From Polytrichum commune (Eukaryota; Streptophyta; Polytrichopsida; Polytrichales; Polytrichaceae): DNA of 64,000 nt. Below, in pieces: positions 40,201 to 48,490 of the stretch (the first letter of the stretch is position 1; each line of letters starts with the position of its first letter). The stretch spans positions 29,340,144 through 29,404,143 of the forward strand of contig OX485809.1 in assembly GCA_950295325.1 (NCBI GenBank), in the 5' to 3' direction. The notes beneath the pieces were generated by a model. That model ran no database searches and had not been told where the DNA came from. It saw nothing but the letters and a program-made list of their open reading frames with translations. Both the position numbers and the translations under genes were made by a program.

Positions 40201-41935
40201 GCTACCATGCAAATACTCTGTATCCATCACCAAAATAATAACATAGGTACCTACGAACAAATGAAGTTAATAAATGACACAGCAAATAACCTCCAAATAC
40301 TACAAAGCCACACTCAAATTGCACCACCCACCCCTCCGAACATCACCGTTAACCCTAGTAAAAAATGGGTTAAATCAAACTACCCAAACACACCCCTACA
40401 CAATAATATCCCCACCCCACAACTTCCAAACTACCAAACTAACTTACCGCTAAAATTCCACCCCCAATTTAGCTACTACACGGACGGATCCTTTATAAAA
40501 CCCAAAGAAATTGCCCTTGGGGTATGGAGAAGAGAAAGAGCTGGATATGGTATCTATAGCCCCAAAGGCTTAAATATCACCAAAAGACTCCATGGGCATC
40601 AAAACATACTACGTGCAGAAATGATGGCTATACACAAAACACTAAGAATCATCAATACACAATTCCCTAATGAACCCGCATTTATATTCACAGACAATCT
40701 AAACGTATTATACCTACTCAACACACAAATTAAACACCCCACTCTCCATAATAGTCACCCAGACCAAACCACACTCAAGTCCATGGTAAAAATCCTTCAA
40801 AACCGTACACAGCCAATCACACTATACAAAGTCAGAGCACACGTCAACATTGACGGTAATGAAAAAGCGGATAAACTAGCAAAAGACGGGTTAGAATTAG
40901 AACACAGAATTGCCATCCACCCATACGAACATGCCCACGCCACCCCGTACTATTATCAAAAGGACGTCTGGGCCTCGATGGCAGACGTCCCAGACAAAGG
41001 CCCATTAAGATTCTTAGAAAAACAAATTAAAAAAATATGATAGGGAAACTAATATAGCAATCATGGCCACACAAACCCCCAACACGTGTAAATGGACAGA
41101 AAATATAGACATTGACAAAGAACTGTCCAACGAATTCTGGACAAATCCCTTAATCACAGACAAACAAAAATCCTGCCTTATTAAATTCCGCACAGGAACA
41201 TACATGGATAATGCTAGAAAACAAATGTTCTTTGGTCACCAAAGGTACCCCTCTATCACGTGCCCTATATGCAATTCAAATGATCCAGACACTTGGCTAC
41301 ATGTACTACTGAAATGTAACCAACAACATATACACTCACTACGAATTAAAAGACATAACAAAGCAGTCGGAGAAATTAGGAAGCTCCTAATCTCGTCCGA
41401 AAAATCCCGATGTTTTACTCTCATGAATGCCGGTACCTTCAATAATAATCCCCAAGAAAATACTGTCCCCAATTGGCTACTCCCCTGCACATGTAACACA
41501 CAAAGATGTCATTGCAACGCAAGATTTCAACCCGATATACTCTGCGTTAAAGGATTACCATATCAAAATGACCCTCCCATTGACATTGACCCTAACCTCA
41601 CCATACAATTTATTGAATTCACATATTGTAACGATAGATTCTCCCCAGAAACAATAGAAGCAAAAAACAACAAATACAAACCATTGATTGATAGTATCGC
41701 TTCCAGAGGATGGAAAATCGAACCACTTATTGTCATCACAGCTGGGGCCTGAGCTACGGCCCACATCCCATCTATGAAAATACTAGAAGAAAATCTCAAA
41801 ATACCCATGGTTACCATCAAAAATACCTTTAAAAATATTAATACCATTGCAATACAATATGCCATGTCCATCCTCCTCCATAAGAGGAGAATTGAAAACC
41901 ACCAACCGCTCCCCCAAAACTTAGACCCTCCATAA
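37261..41935 (+). pseudogene. LINE ORF2, segment C: reverse transcriptase, RNase H, CCHC knuckle, RLE-like nuclease
   Basis: Reverse transcriptase: PGPDKIPNS, HRPIAL, SQEGFRAERN, an FKNAFGSIDHA box near 37665, CTIQGDTLSPYLF near 37835 and the catalytic YADD at 37961-37972. RNase H1: YTDGSF near 40475, LRAEMMAI, IFTDNLNV and VRAHVNIDGNEKADKLA (all acidic catalytic residues present). Then CPIC...H...C at 41261-41317 (CX2CX9HX4C) and an RLE-like pattern: PD at 41531-41536, IEF with glutamate at 41615-41617, and AKNNKY about 15 residues on. In-frame stops occur at 37376 (TAG), near 37412 and 37575 (TAA), 37692 (TGA) and 41750 (TGA). Frameshifts lie near 39140 (C run) and near 41025 (A run). After the TGA at 41750 the frame continues to TAA at 41935. 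The gene is dead but domain order is clear. Confidence 0.85.
37630..37648. repeat. (TA)n microsatellite inside the reverse transcriptase region
   Basis: A TATATA run of about 18 bases lies just before the first catalytic aspartate box. It probably expanded after the LINE stopped being functional and shifts the reading frame there. Confidence 0.8.
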
Positions 41936-41984
41936 AACCCAAAAACTTATATAATAGTTAATATCTATTTACAGCTCAGAATGA

Positions 41985-42150
41985 GGGATTGATGCCGGTT
42001 GGTTGGTACAAATTTCCTGCCTTTTACTCACTTGCAGCACCAAGTCACGTCTTACATTTTAAACAATCATACGGACTCGACTGGAATCGAACCCGGAACG
42101 TCTTAACTCAAACATCCTCCCACAACCAACCGAGGAATCATGACTTGGTG
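41985..42150 (-). mobile_element. tRNA-derived SINE-like segment (minus strand)
   Basis: On the minus strand, GGTTCGATTCC (42083-42093) is an excellent RNA polymerase III B box. About 36 bp upstream lies TTGGTTGTGGGAGG (42116-42129), a fair A-box match. Spacing fits a tRNA-like promoter, but the acceptor stem does not pair, so it is not a tRNA gene. Short inverted repeats (ACCAAGTCA / TGACTTGGT) bracket part of it. The 3' limit is uncertain. Confidence 0.55.
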
Positions 42151-42369
42151 TTCACTCTCATTACAAAAACACTAATTATACTTAAAAGGCATGCACCCCC
42201 GTGGGCCATGATCGGCCCATGTTATTTGTTTCTCGGTTACTATAGTGTCCATCCTCGAAAGAGGAGAGTAGTCTTGTCCCAGCTTCCCCATGTCCTGTGG
42301 GCATCGGGTTGTTGGCATTACGAACGGACACTCTATTCACGCCGGCCCCTTGAAAGGGACCGGAGTTTC

Positions 42370-42466
42370 TATCTATCTGAATGTGGATGGTCTCTGCCTT
42401 TTCAACCAATGAGAGATCTTATATTGCAGTGGTCATGGGCTTTTAATCTTGTGTGTGAAGTGGCCC
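42370..42466. mobile_element. Right end of a Harbinger-type MITE (truncated)
   Basis: Contains GAATGTGGATGG, AACCAATGAGAG, AGTGGTCATGGGC and the terminus TTGTGTGTGAAGTGGCCC, followed by TAA. This matches the right end of the MITE at 19964-20448. No partner left end was found nearby. It may be a separate copy truncated on its left, or the far end of a larger element disrupted by insertions. Confidence 0.65.
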
Positions 42467-42988
42467 TAAGTACATTCAAACTAAAAAATGAGTCACATTT
42501 GGGTGAATAATGTCATCAAATATTCTTAGAATGGAACGGTTGATAGTAGGTGAATAATGTTATGTGGATGGTTGCCATGCCATTAATGGCCAAAACACAA
42601 TGCATGAGTATCTTTAACTTACTTAAGGCCCACTTTATACTTGGGGGCCAACTCAAACTCCAAATATGAGTTCAATTTGCCAAAAATATGTGTAAGCATG
42701 GGCAATTGGTGAACTACTCACGTATTGTAGTTGCGTATTCCCATGCCCCCCAAAGGGATTTCCTAGGTATTATTTCCCACATAGTTTCTACCATCTCAAA
42801 GTTGCAATCACCTTGGCATCTATTGTGCTCATTATAGGAGAGTGTAAACATGATAAAACATTTTCTCAACCATTTCTTCGTTGTGTGTGTCCTTTCCTCT
42901 GCATCTTTAGGATAAAACAAATAGGTTTAAACAGCTGCTCCACCACTCTTTTTGCATATTAGTGCAAGATCATCAAAAAATTCAAATT

Positions 42989-43470
42989 CATAACATTAAG
43001 TAGCAAGCCCGAATTGACCTTCTTGAAAGAGCATTAAACCGGCGCGTGCTGGTTTGATGCTCTTTCAAGAGCAAAAGTAACATTAAGTTTGAGTTTTACT
43101 AAGGCTATTTTAGAAATTTAGATTTATTTGGGTAGTTACTTTCAATGCTTAGTATTAATTATGCCGGTTTCTAGGACAAAATTAATGCCAAGTGGTGATA
43201 AAGGTTCTAATCTAGGCTAAATTACGATCTAAACAAATTTAAATAGCTATAAAGCAACGGGGAAGTTGGTGAGGTCAAAAAGGTAGTTGCACTTTTTGGA
43301 AAAGTCTCCCGACACCCGCATTGGAAACCTCTTTGATACCTTTTTGAAGCTTCTATATTTGATTAATTATCCATTCATTCACCCTTGCTTTGCAAGCTTT
43401 TCCCTTCTTGTTGAGGTAAATTTGCGGGTACTCAAAGGGTACCCTCTTAGCATTGCTACTTAATGTTATG
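42989..43470. repeat. Inverted-repeat segment with internal 20-bp hairpin
   Basis: CATAACATTAAGTAGCAA at 42989-43006 is repeated exactly in inverted orientation at 43453-43470. Inside, TCTTGAAAGAGCATTAAACC (43021-43040) pairs with 43051-43070 over 20 bp with a single G:T pair and a 10-base loop. No flanking duplication was found. It could be a MITE relic or a small-RNA-producing hairpin. Confidence 0.6.
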
Positions 43471-44782
43471 TTGTGCCCGTAGCCACTTTCTTTATAAGAT
43501 TTTGGAGTTTGTATGAATAATTTTTTAATTGTCATAGTGAAGATTCCTTGGGTTATTACATGCTGATATAGGTCCCCCCATTTTTGTTGACTATTGCATC
43601 TAGAATAGTTGACATGTTTTGAAGACATTGACAATCTCTTTTCAACACGTGTCTTTTTGGTGTCCATTCTTAGATTCACACCCAATCATACACCACTCAA
43701 ATATAAGGCATACATGTGTTAACATGATATCTTTCTTGATCAAACACCTATGTCTAATTGGTGGGTGGTTCAGTGAGGATCAATGAACAAATACCAAAAG
43801 ACATACATGTCAAAGAGATTGAACTATGTCTTTACATCAATAAACTACTTCACACTCAATAGTGAATGCAATTTGTAGTCAATTAAGGACTCAACAAACA
43901 TGCATTTTTAATACACATAACTAAATCAAGGGAGGTCTTATATTCATCGACGTTACAAAGTTGATTTACCAATGCAACAAAAGTTTTGTTGTGTCAATCT
44001 AATCAATAGAAGTTGGAGAACGTGAAACACTAACCAAATAACACCCACATACCTACGTTGTCTATTTATAGGCAAGCAATGATTATATTTTCTATTTGTA
44101 GACATGAGAATGCTAGATGTAAGGGAGAACAAAAAATCTGTATTAATTTTTTAGAATTTAAAAATAGAATTTCCAAAAACATTGGGGTTTCTTTAAAATA
44201 GATCGATATTTGCCGAAGTGGTAACAGTATTGAATATGGATATCCGCATTAGAAAATTCATAAAATCTTCAAGGATACATGGACGGATATGGAGTCCCAA
44301 TCGAGCTTTCAAAATCAATTGGGATGCAAAAAAATAAATTATGAATGTATGCTTGAGATGTAAACTGCTTTTAAAATATAGGTTTTGAGATTTTTGTCGC
44401 AAACATAACATTATTAAGCAAATGTGGACCCTAGGAATATAACCATGAGACGTTGGGATCTTAGTCTGAATTTGAATCTCCTTGTGAGAGGTTGTGCATC
44501 TCATGGTTATGTTCACAGGATACAGAGAACAAGAAAACGGTAGAACCGTGAGGCTCTGTCCTTTACTATGAAAGACTATAATTATAGTTGTCCACTTTGC
44601 TCATGCCAATCCATGGCTATTTACTATACCAAACCTTTCTTGGATTTTGTGCACCTTCTTCTCAAATGCAAGTCAAAGATTTTGATATCACCCGAAATTT
44701 TTAGAATAAATAATCAAGAACTGCTGAAATAACTATAGTTAACTATATTTCTTTCAATGCATTTTAAGGAGCAATTATAGTT

Positions 44783-44786
44783 CTAT

Positions 44787-44821
<35 letters not shown>

Positions 44822-44855
44822 TACACATATACACATATACACATATACATATATA
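44783..44855. repeat. (ATACAT)n / (ATACAC)n microsatellite
   Basis: ATACATATACAT repeats with an ATACACAT variant block, flanked by short inverted AATTATAGTT motifs. The overlapping minus-strand open frame rich in Tyr/Val is a by-product. Confidence 0.85.
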
Positions 44856-45080
44856 ATTATAGTTAACATCCACATTAAATAAAGTGGACCAAAAATAACA
44901 AGAACAAGTAACGTCCAAGTGTGAATGCAAAGTAGTTAGAAAATTTGCTCTTGAAACGAAGAAGTTGATGCATAGCCTCTGTCCTACAGACAGAGCTAAC
45001 AAACGCACATTGCTTAGTAACGTTATAAAGAGCATTTGTGTCAGTTGAACTTTTAGGACACAGGACGCAACAAAAACCGT

Positions 45081-46020
45081 GTGTTAAATCAACCTAGGCC
45101 CCAGGTTTAAAAAGGGTAGTCCGAAGGTTTGTGGACCAATCACCATCCTCCACGTTACATCACTCATCTCCTCTCTTCTCTTCGCTTTTCGTCACACAAA
45201 ACCTGACCACTCTATCTCACCTGAATGTGATTGAAGCTTCAGCTGGAGCACCGTCTCGACCGGACTCAATCCCTAGTAAGTAACGAAGCCCCTGCGCCTA
45301 GCATCTGCATCTCTTCTATTTGGTATGTGTCTTATGTAATCTTCCAATTCTCCCAGATGGCCTTCAGTCAGTCAGTCAGTCACTCTCTATTTCATCTTGC
45401 AAATTCGCATGGGTGTGTCTACGCAACTTCAGTAGGTACACAATTCAAGCCACATTGGTGACTTGCTACTAAGTTAATTGCAATGCCACTTCTTCTGATT
45501 CTATGAACCCTGGGAATTGCACCATATCAGGATGCATTCGGAGTCAATGTAGTATTTGAATTGAACAATGCTTCTCTGCCTGCAACTCGTCTCTGAATGT
45601 GAGTAGTGATGTTATCATATCATTTACCATCCTTCCTAGTCATTAATCTTCTCCGCATGTTGGGAAGCATTTTCGGTTCGGAATGGGATTAGTATTGGGC
45701 TCCCTTTTTTTGATTACAGCTACTACGGCTTTTAATACAACCGTGGGGAAAAACCATAGCTGCAACGTTTGAAGTGAGAAGTGTGCACCCTTACCCAAGT
45801 CTACCCGGTCGGAGGCAGTGTAGTTGACAATTGCTGATTTTAGGGAGGAAGTAGCAGGGAAAAGATATGTGGGCTCAGAGTGTGTTATTTACTGAAGAGC
45901 AGTTTCTGTTTCTGTGTGTGGGGTGAAGGTTCTGCACAAAAAATATTTGCGGGGCATGCAACTGGACTTGTAACCTAAATATTGACAAGAAGAGGAACCT
46001 TGTCAGTGGCGATTCTCGGG
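45081..46020 (+). other. 5' flank of the PAP/fibrillin gene
   Basis: GGTTTAAAAAGGG near 45096 is a possible TATA region. A CTAGTAAGTAACG string near 45271 could be the donor of a 5' UTR intron. No other gene recognised. The coding start was placed at 46021, the first ATG in the conserved frame. Confidence 0.35.
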
Positions 46021-47001
46021 ATGACAGCAATTTTGCCTGGTGCTGAAGTTATGATGAATCCATACACCATCACCAGCTCACAAAAGCCATACAAATTACC
46101 AGCCCTGGTCACTTCTGGACATCCAGCACCTTCTTCTTCTTCTTCTTCTACCCTCTTTTCCTCCTCATCTCATGCCCATGCAACCTCTTGGACAAATAGG
46201 GTTATGCCGCTGAGGTCAGGGTGGCAGAAGAAAAGATGTTGGCAGAAACAGCAGAATGGTCGAGTTTTCGCTATACAAAATTCTGCAAATGTGGGAGACA
46301 CATCAGCTGCAGCAGAGGAAAGGGTTAGGCTGAAGAAGGAATTGCTTCAATCTCTGGAGGCCACAGATGGCAGTCTGTCTCATGAATCCCTTCACATCAT
46401 CGAGTCACTCGGGAAGTTGAATCCCAACCCTGAAGCGAGCAAAGTGCCCGAGCTCGCCTTGGGCTACTTTGAAGCTGTGAAGGCAACTCTGGAGGGAAAG
46501 CCCCAGCCAAACGCAGGCGTTTTCGTGTCTACGTTTACGCTTGGCCGTGCAGCATTCAATGCATTCCAGCCAAAGGAGCAGGAAGTGATTCACGAGCACA
46601 CCTACAATTACATCGCGACACAGGGCATGGACGAAGAATATTTGTTGGCATCTGCCATGTCGATCAAAAACCCAGATCCGTCATTACAGCCATTGAAGGG
46701 TTACTTGGTGAACCGGGGGAAGTTTAGTTTCTCGGGTGTGAACGAAATGGAAGTCGCGTTCCTTGAGTCAGTATTGCGGCCAGCGCATCCCGAGAATGAG
46801 GATGAGCTGCACACATGGAAGCAATTGTTTGCGGAGAAAAACCCGAGCATGGATGAGCGCGGGTTCATGACTGTGAACCTTCCTGGCGCGAAAGGAAAGA
46901 TTACTCACATTTATCTCGATGACGAGCTTCGAATAGTGAAGGGCACCGGGGGTAACACGTTTGTCACCAGGCGGCTGCCGGGGCCAGTCATCACTCTTTA
47001 G
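46021..47001 (+). CDS. Plastid-lipid-associated protein (PAP/fibrillin family)
   Basis: A single-exon 326-aa frame. The first 85 or so residues are Ser/Thr/Arg-rich, nearly free of acids, and include a serine run encoded by a TCT microsatellite (near 46130-46155), as expected for a chloroplast transit peptide. Then come a helical start (ERVRLKKELLQSLEATDG), HIIESLGKLNPNPEASKVPE near residue 125-145 and the C-terminal beta strands THIYLDDELRIVKGTGGNTF, which match the fibrillin consensus of a lipocalin-like domain. Fibrillins bind lipids and prenylquinones in plastoglobules and thylakoids. The middle of the domain is diverged, so I cannot assign one of the numbered fibrillin groups. The open frame extends 13 codons further upstream without an ATG. 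Degenerate copies of its 3' end follow downstream. Confidence 0.75.
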   Translation: MTAILPGAEVMMNPYTITSSQKPYKLPALVTSGHPAPSSSSSSTLFSSSSHAHATSWTNRVMPLRSGWQKKRCWQKQQNGRVFAIQNSANVGDTSAAAEERVRLKKELLQSLEATDGSLSHESLHIIESLGKLNPNPEASKVPELALGYFEAVKATLEGKPQPNAGVFVSTFTLGRAAFNAFQPKEQEVIHEHTYNYIATQGMDEEYLLASAMSIKNPDPSLQPLKGYLVNRGKFSFSGVNEMEVAFLESVLRPAHPENEDELHTWKQLFAEKNPSMDERGFMTVNLPGAKGKITHIYLDDELRIVKGTGGNTFVTRRLPGPVITL

Positions 47002-47270
47002 CAACAGGTTAGGTTGCTGACTACCCACCTTGGTAGAAATGAATGTTGAGGTTTCTTCATTGTGAGTGAGCCTGACTATTGGCCTTTATTGTTCTGATTC
47101 TTAATTGGAGCCAGAAAATCCCAGCTAAGCAGAAAGTCTCACATGCCCAGTCGCTATTCCAATGTTGTAACATGTCATATATAAATAAAATTATGAACAG
47201 TAAGATCAATTTGGTTACTGCTTCCGGTAAATGCACCCTGCTCGTTCCAAAAGTTTGTTCGACCTGGTGT

Positions 47271-47720
47271 GGAAGGGAGGATTAGACACATCTATCTTCA
47301 TGACAAGCTTCGAATACTGAAGGGGATTGGAGGTAAAACACATTTGTTACTACATGGCTGCCGCGGCCCAGTCGTCACTCTTTAGCAGACGGGTTAGGTT
47401 GCTCACTGGCCACCTTGGTAGAAATCTACAGAATAAAGGTTGAGGTTTCTTCAATGTGAGCATGGCTGCTGGTCTTAATTGCTATGAGACTTAGTCCATC
47501 AGGCAGACAGTCCTAGCTTAGTTAAGCAGACAATTCCACATGCCCAGCTTCTACTCCAATTTATAACATATGATGCCCCTGCCTGTTTTTGCTGAACATA
47601 GATATTATTTTGGCAACTGCTCCCAGTAAGTATATACCAGTCTTTCCAAAATTTGTGACCCCGCGAGGGAAAGAAAGGATCAGTCACATTTATCTTGATC
47701 ATGAGCTTTGATTAATGAAA
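47271..47720 (+). pseudogene. Tandem degenerate copies of the PAP gene 3' end
   Basis: Copy 2 starts at 47271 and matches 46891 onward with an offset of about 380 bp: ATCTATCTTCATGACAAGCTT, then GGCCCAGTCGTCACTCTTTAGCA and GGTTAGGTTGCTCACTGGCC, followed by 3' UTR sequence. Copy 3 begins near 47671 (CACATTTATCTTGATCATGAGC, offset about 400) and decays quickly. Reading frames are interrupted. These duplicate only the final 35 codons and the 3' UTR of the gene, not the whole gene. Confidence 0.85.
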
Positions 47721-47865
47721 AGCAGCATGGGTACCCTCACATTAAAAGCCCCTGAGGATGTAAATGCTCTTGTGCTTCCCAACGTGTGGGCAAGGCATGT
47801 TGGCTCATAGGCAGAGGTCAGAGAAAGTCCTCCTACATGAGCGTACCAGTGATGGTCTGGTATCG

Positions 47866-47886
47866 TTTTTTTTTTTTTTTTTTTTT
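47866..47886. repeat. Poly-T tract (21 bp)
   Basis: Uninterrupted T run. It marks the left border of a 350-bp AT-rich segment inserted between copies of the PAP 3' repeat. A poly-T run next to AATACCAT could be the reverse-oriented tail of a retroposed sequence. Confidence 0.7.
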
Positions 47887-48309
47887 AATACCATTTGAGT
47901 ATCTATATTGAGGATTTCACATTTTAGATACCAGTAGGTTGTTATTTGATGGTATTAGTTGTTTTTGATTCCATTCGGGTCTATATACCATGCAAGAACC
48001 TACATACCTATGCAAAATTGCCCTAGTATCAATATGTTTAACCCAAATAATATATTGGGTATATAAAGATTCTCTCAATTGGTATTTCAAGTTTGATACC
48101 AAGGAGTGGGTTCTTTATATCATTATCAATATTGGTTATTGATTAATGCATTCACCTACATACCATACCAACTTTGGACTGTACCTCTCATTCATTCGAC
48201 ACTATTCATCTAAACCCAGAATTGGCTTCACAAACCCCACATTAGTCTAGTCCAAGTTGCCTTGCCATGCATTGGGAAGCGGGAGAGCTTTAACATCTTC
48301 AGGGGTTCT

Positions 48310-48490
48310 AATGAGAGGGATCCCAGGTTGGTAAAGCAGAGAGTTTGACATGCCCAGCTGCTATTCCAATTTGTACCATGTGATATATATATAAAAGTGT
48401 GATGCCCTCGGTTGTTTTTACTGAACAGATGTTGGCAACCCGGTTTGGTACATACCAGTGTTTTCAAGTTTTGGACCTTGCTGTTCTATC
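48310..48490 (+). repeat. Fourth partial copy of the PAP 3' repeat unit
   Basis: AAAGCAGAGAGTTTGACATGCCCAGCTGCTATTCCAATTTGT-like sequence corresponds to 3' UTR of copies 1 and 2 (47120 and 47520 regions: CATGCCCAG, ATTCCAAT, ACATRTSATA), and CATACCAGT...TTTTGGACC corresponds to 47635-47660. Non-coding. Confidence 0.7.

Larger units (their letters stand above)
23638..41980 (+). mobile_element. Decayed non-LTR retrotransposon (Dualen/RandI-like LINE) with 2A motif
   Basis: A plus-strand element: a GC-rich leader (about 23.64-25.43 kb), ORF1 (25.43-27.19), a G-poor repeat-rich stretch (27.2-29.8), and ORF2 encoding APE endonuclease, reverse transcriptase, RNase H, CCHC knuckle and RLE-like nuclease (to 41935). 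Two solo LTRs interrupt it at 32193-34814 and 35588-37260. Having both endonucleases together with RNase H is the published hallmark of the Dualen/RandI clade described from Chlamydomonas. Outer limits are estimates: the left is where Harbinger homology stops, the right is after the ORF2 stop, before the SINE-like segment. No convincing target duplication was found, only a shared GAATGAG at both sides. ORF1 may belong to a separate element because its base composition differs. Confidence 0.75.
42467..45080. other. Intergenic DNA without recognised gene
   Basis: Holds an inverted-repeat segment (42989-43470) and a CATATA microsatellite (44783-44855). Minus-strand open frames at 43353-43685 and 44193-44516 show no recognisable domain, so they are not called. 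Confidence 0.4.

Noticed and set aside
42083..42129. tRNA gene on the minus strand
   Set aside because: A- and B-box-like signals exist, but no acceptor stem or full cloverleaf can be drawn; SINE-like is more plausible.
20527..42466. One giant Harbinger element bounded by TAA at both sides
   Set aside because: Right-half sequence of the family already occurs at 23.1-23.64 kb and overlaps in homology with the fragment at 42.37 kb, so two copies are more likely. TAA is also the common target of the family.
44775..45035. 86-codon minus-strand frame with Tyr/Val repeats
   Set aside because: Produced by the ATACAT microsatellite.
47271..47720. Additional PAP/fibrillin genes
   Set aside because: Only the last 35 codons and UTR are duplicated and frames are broken.
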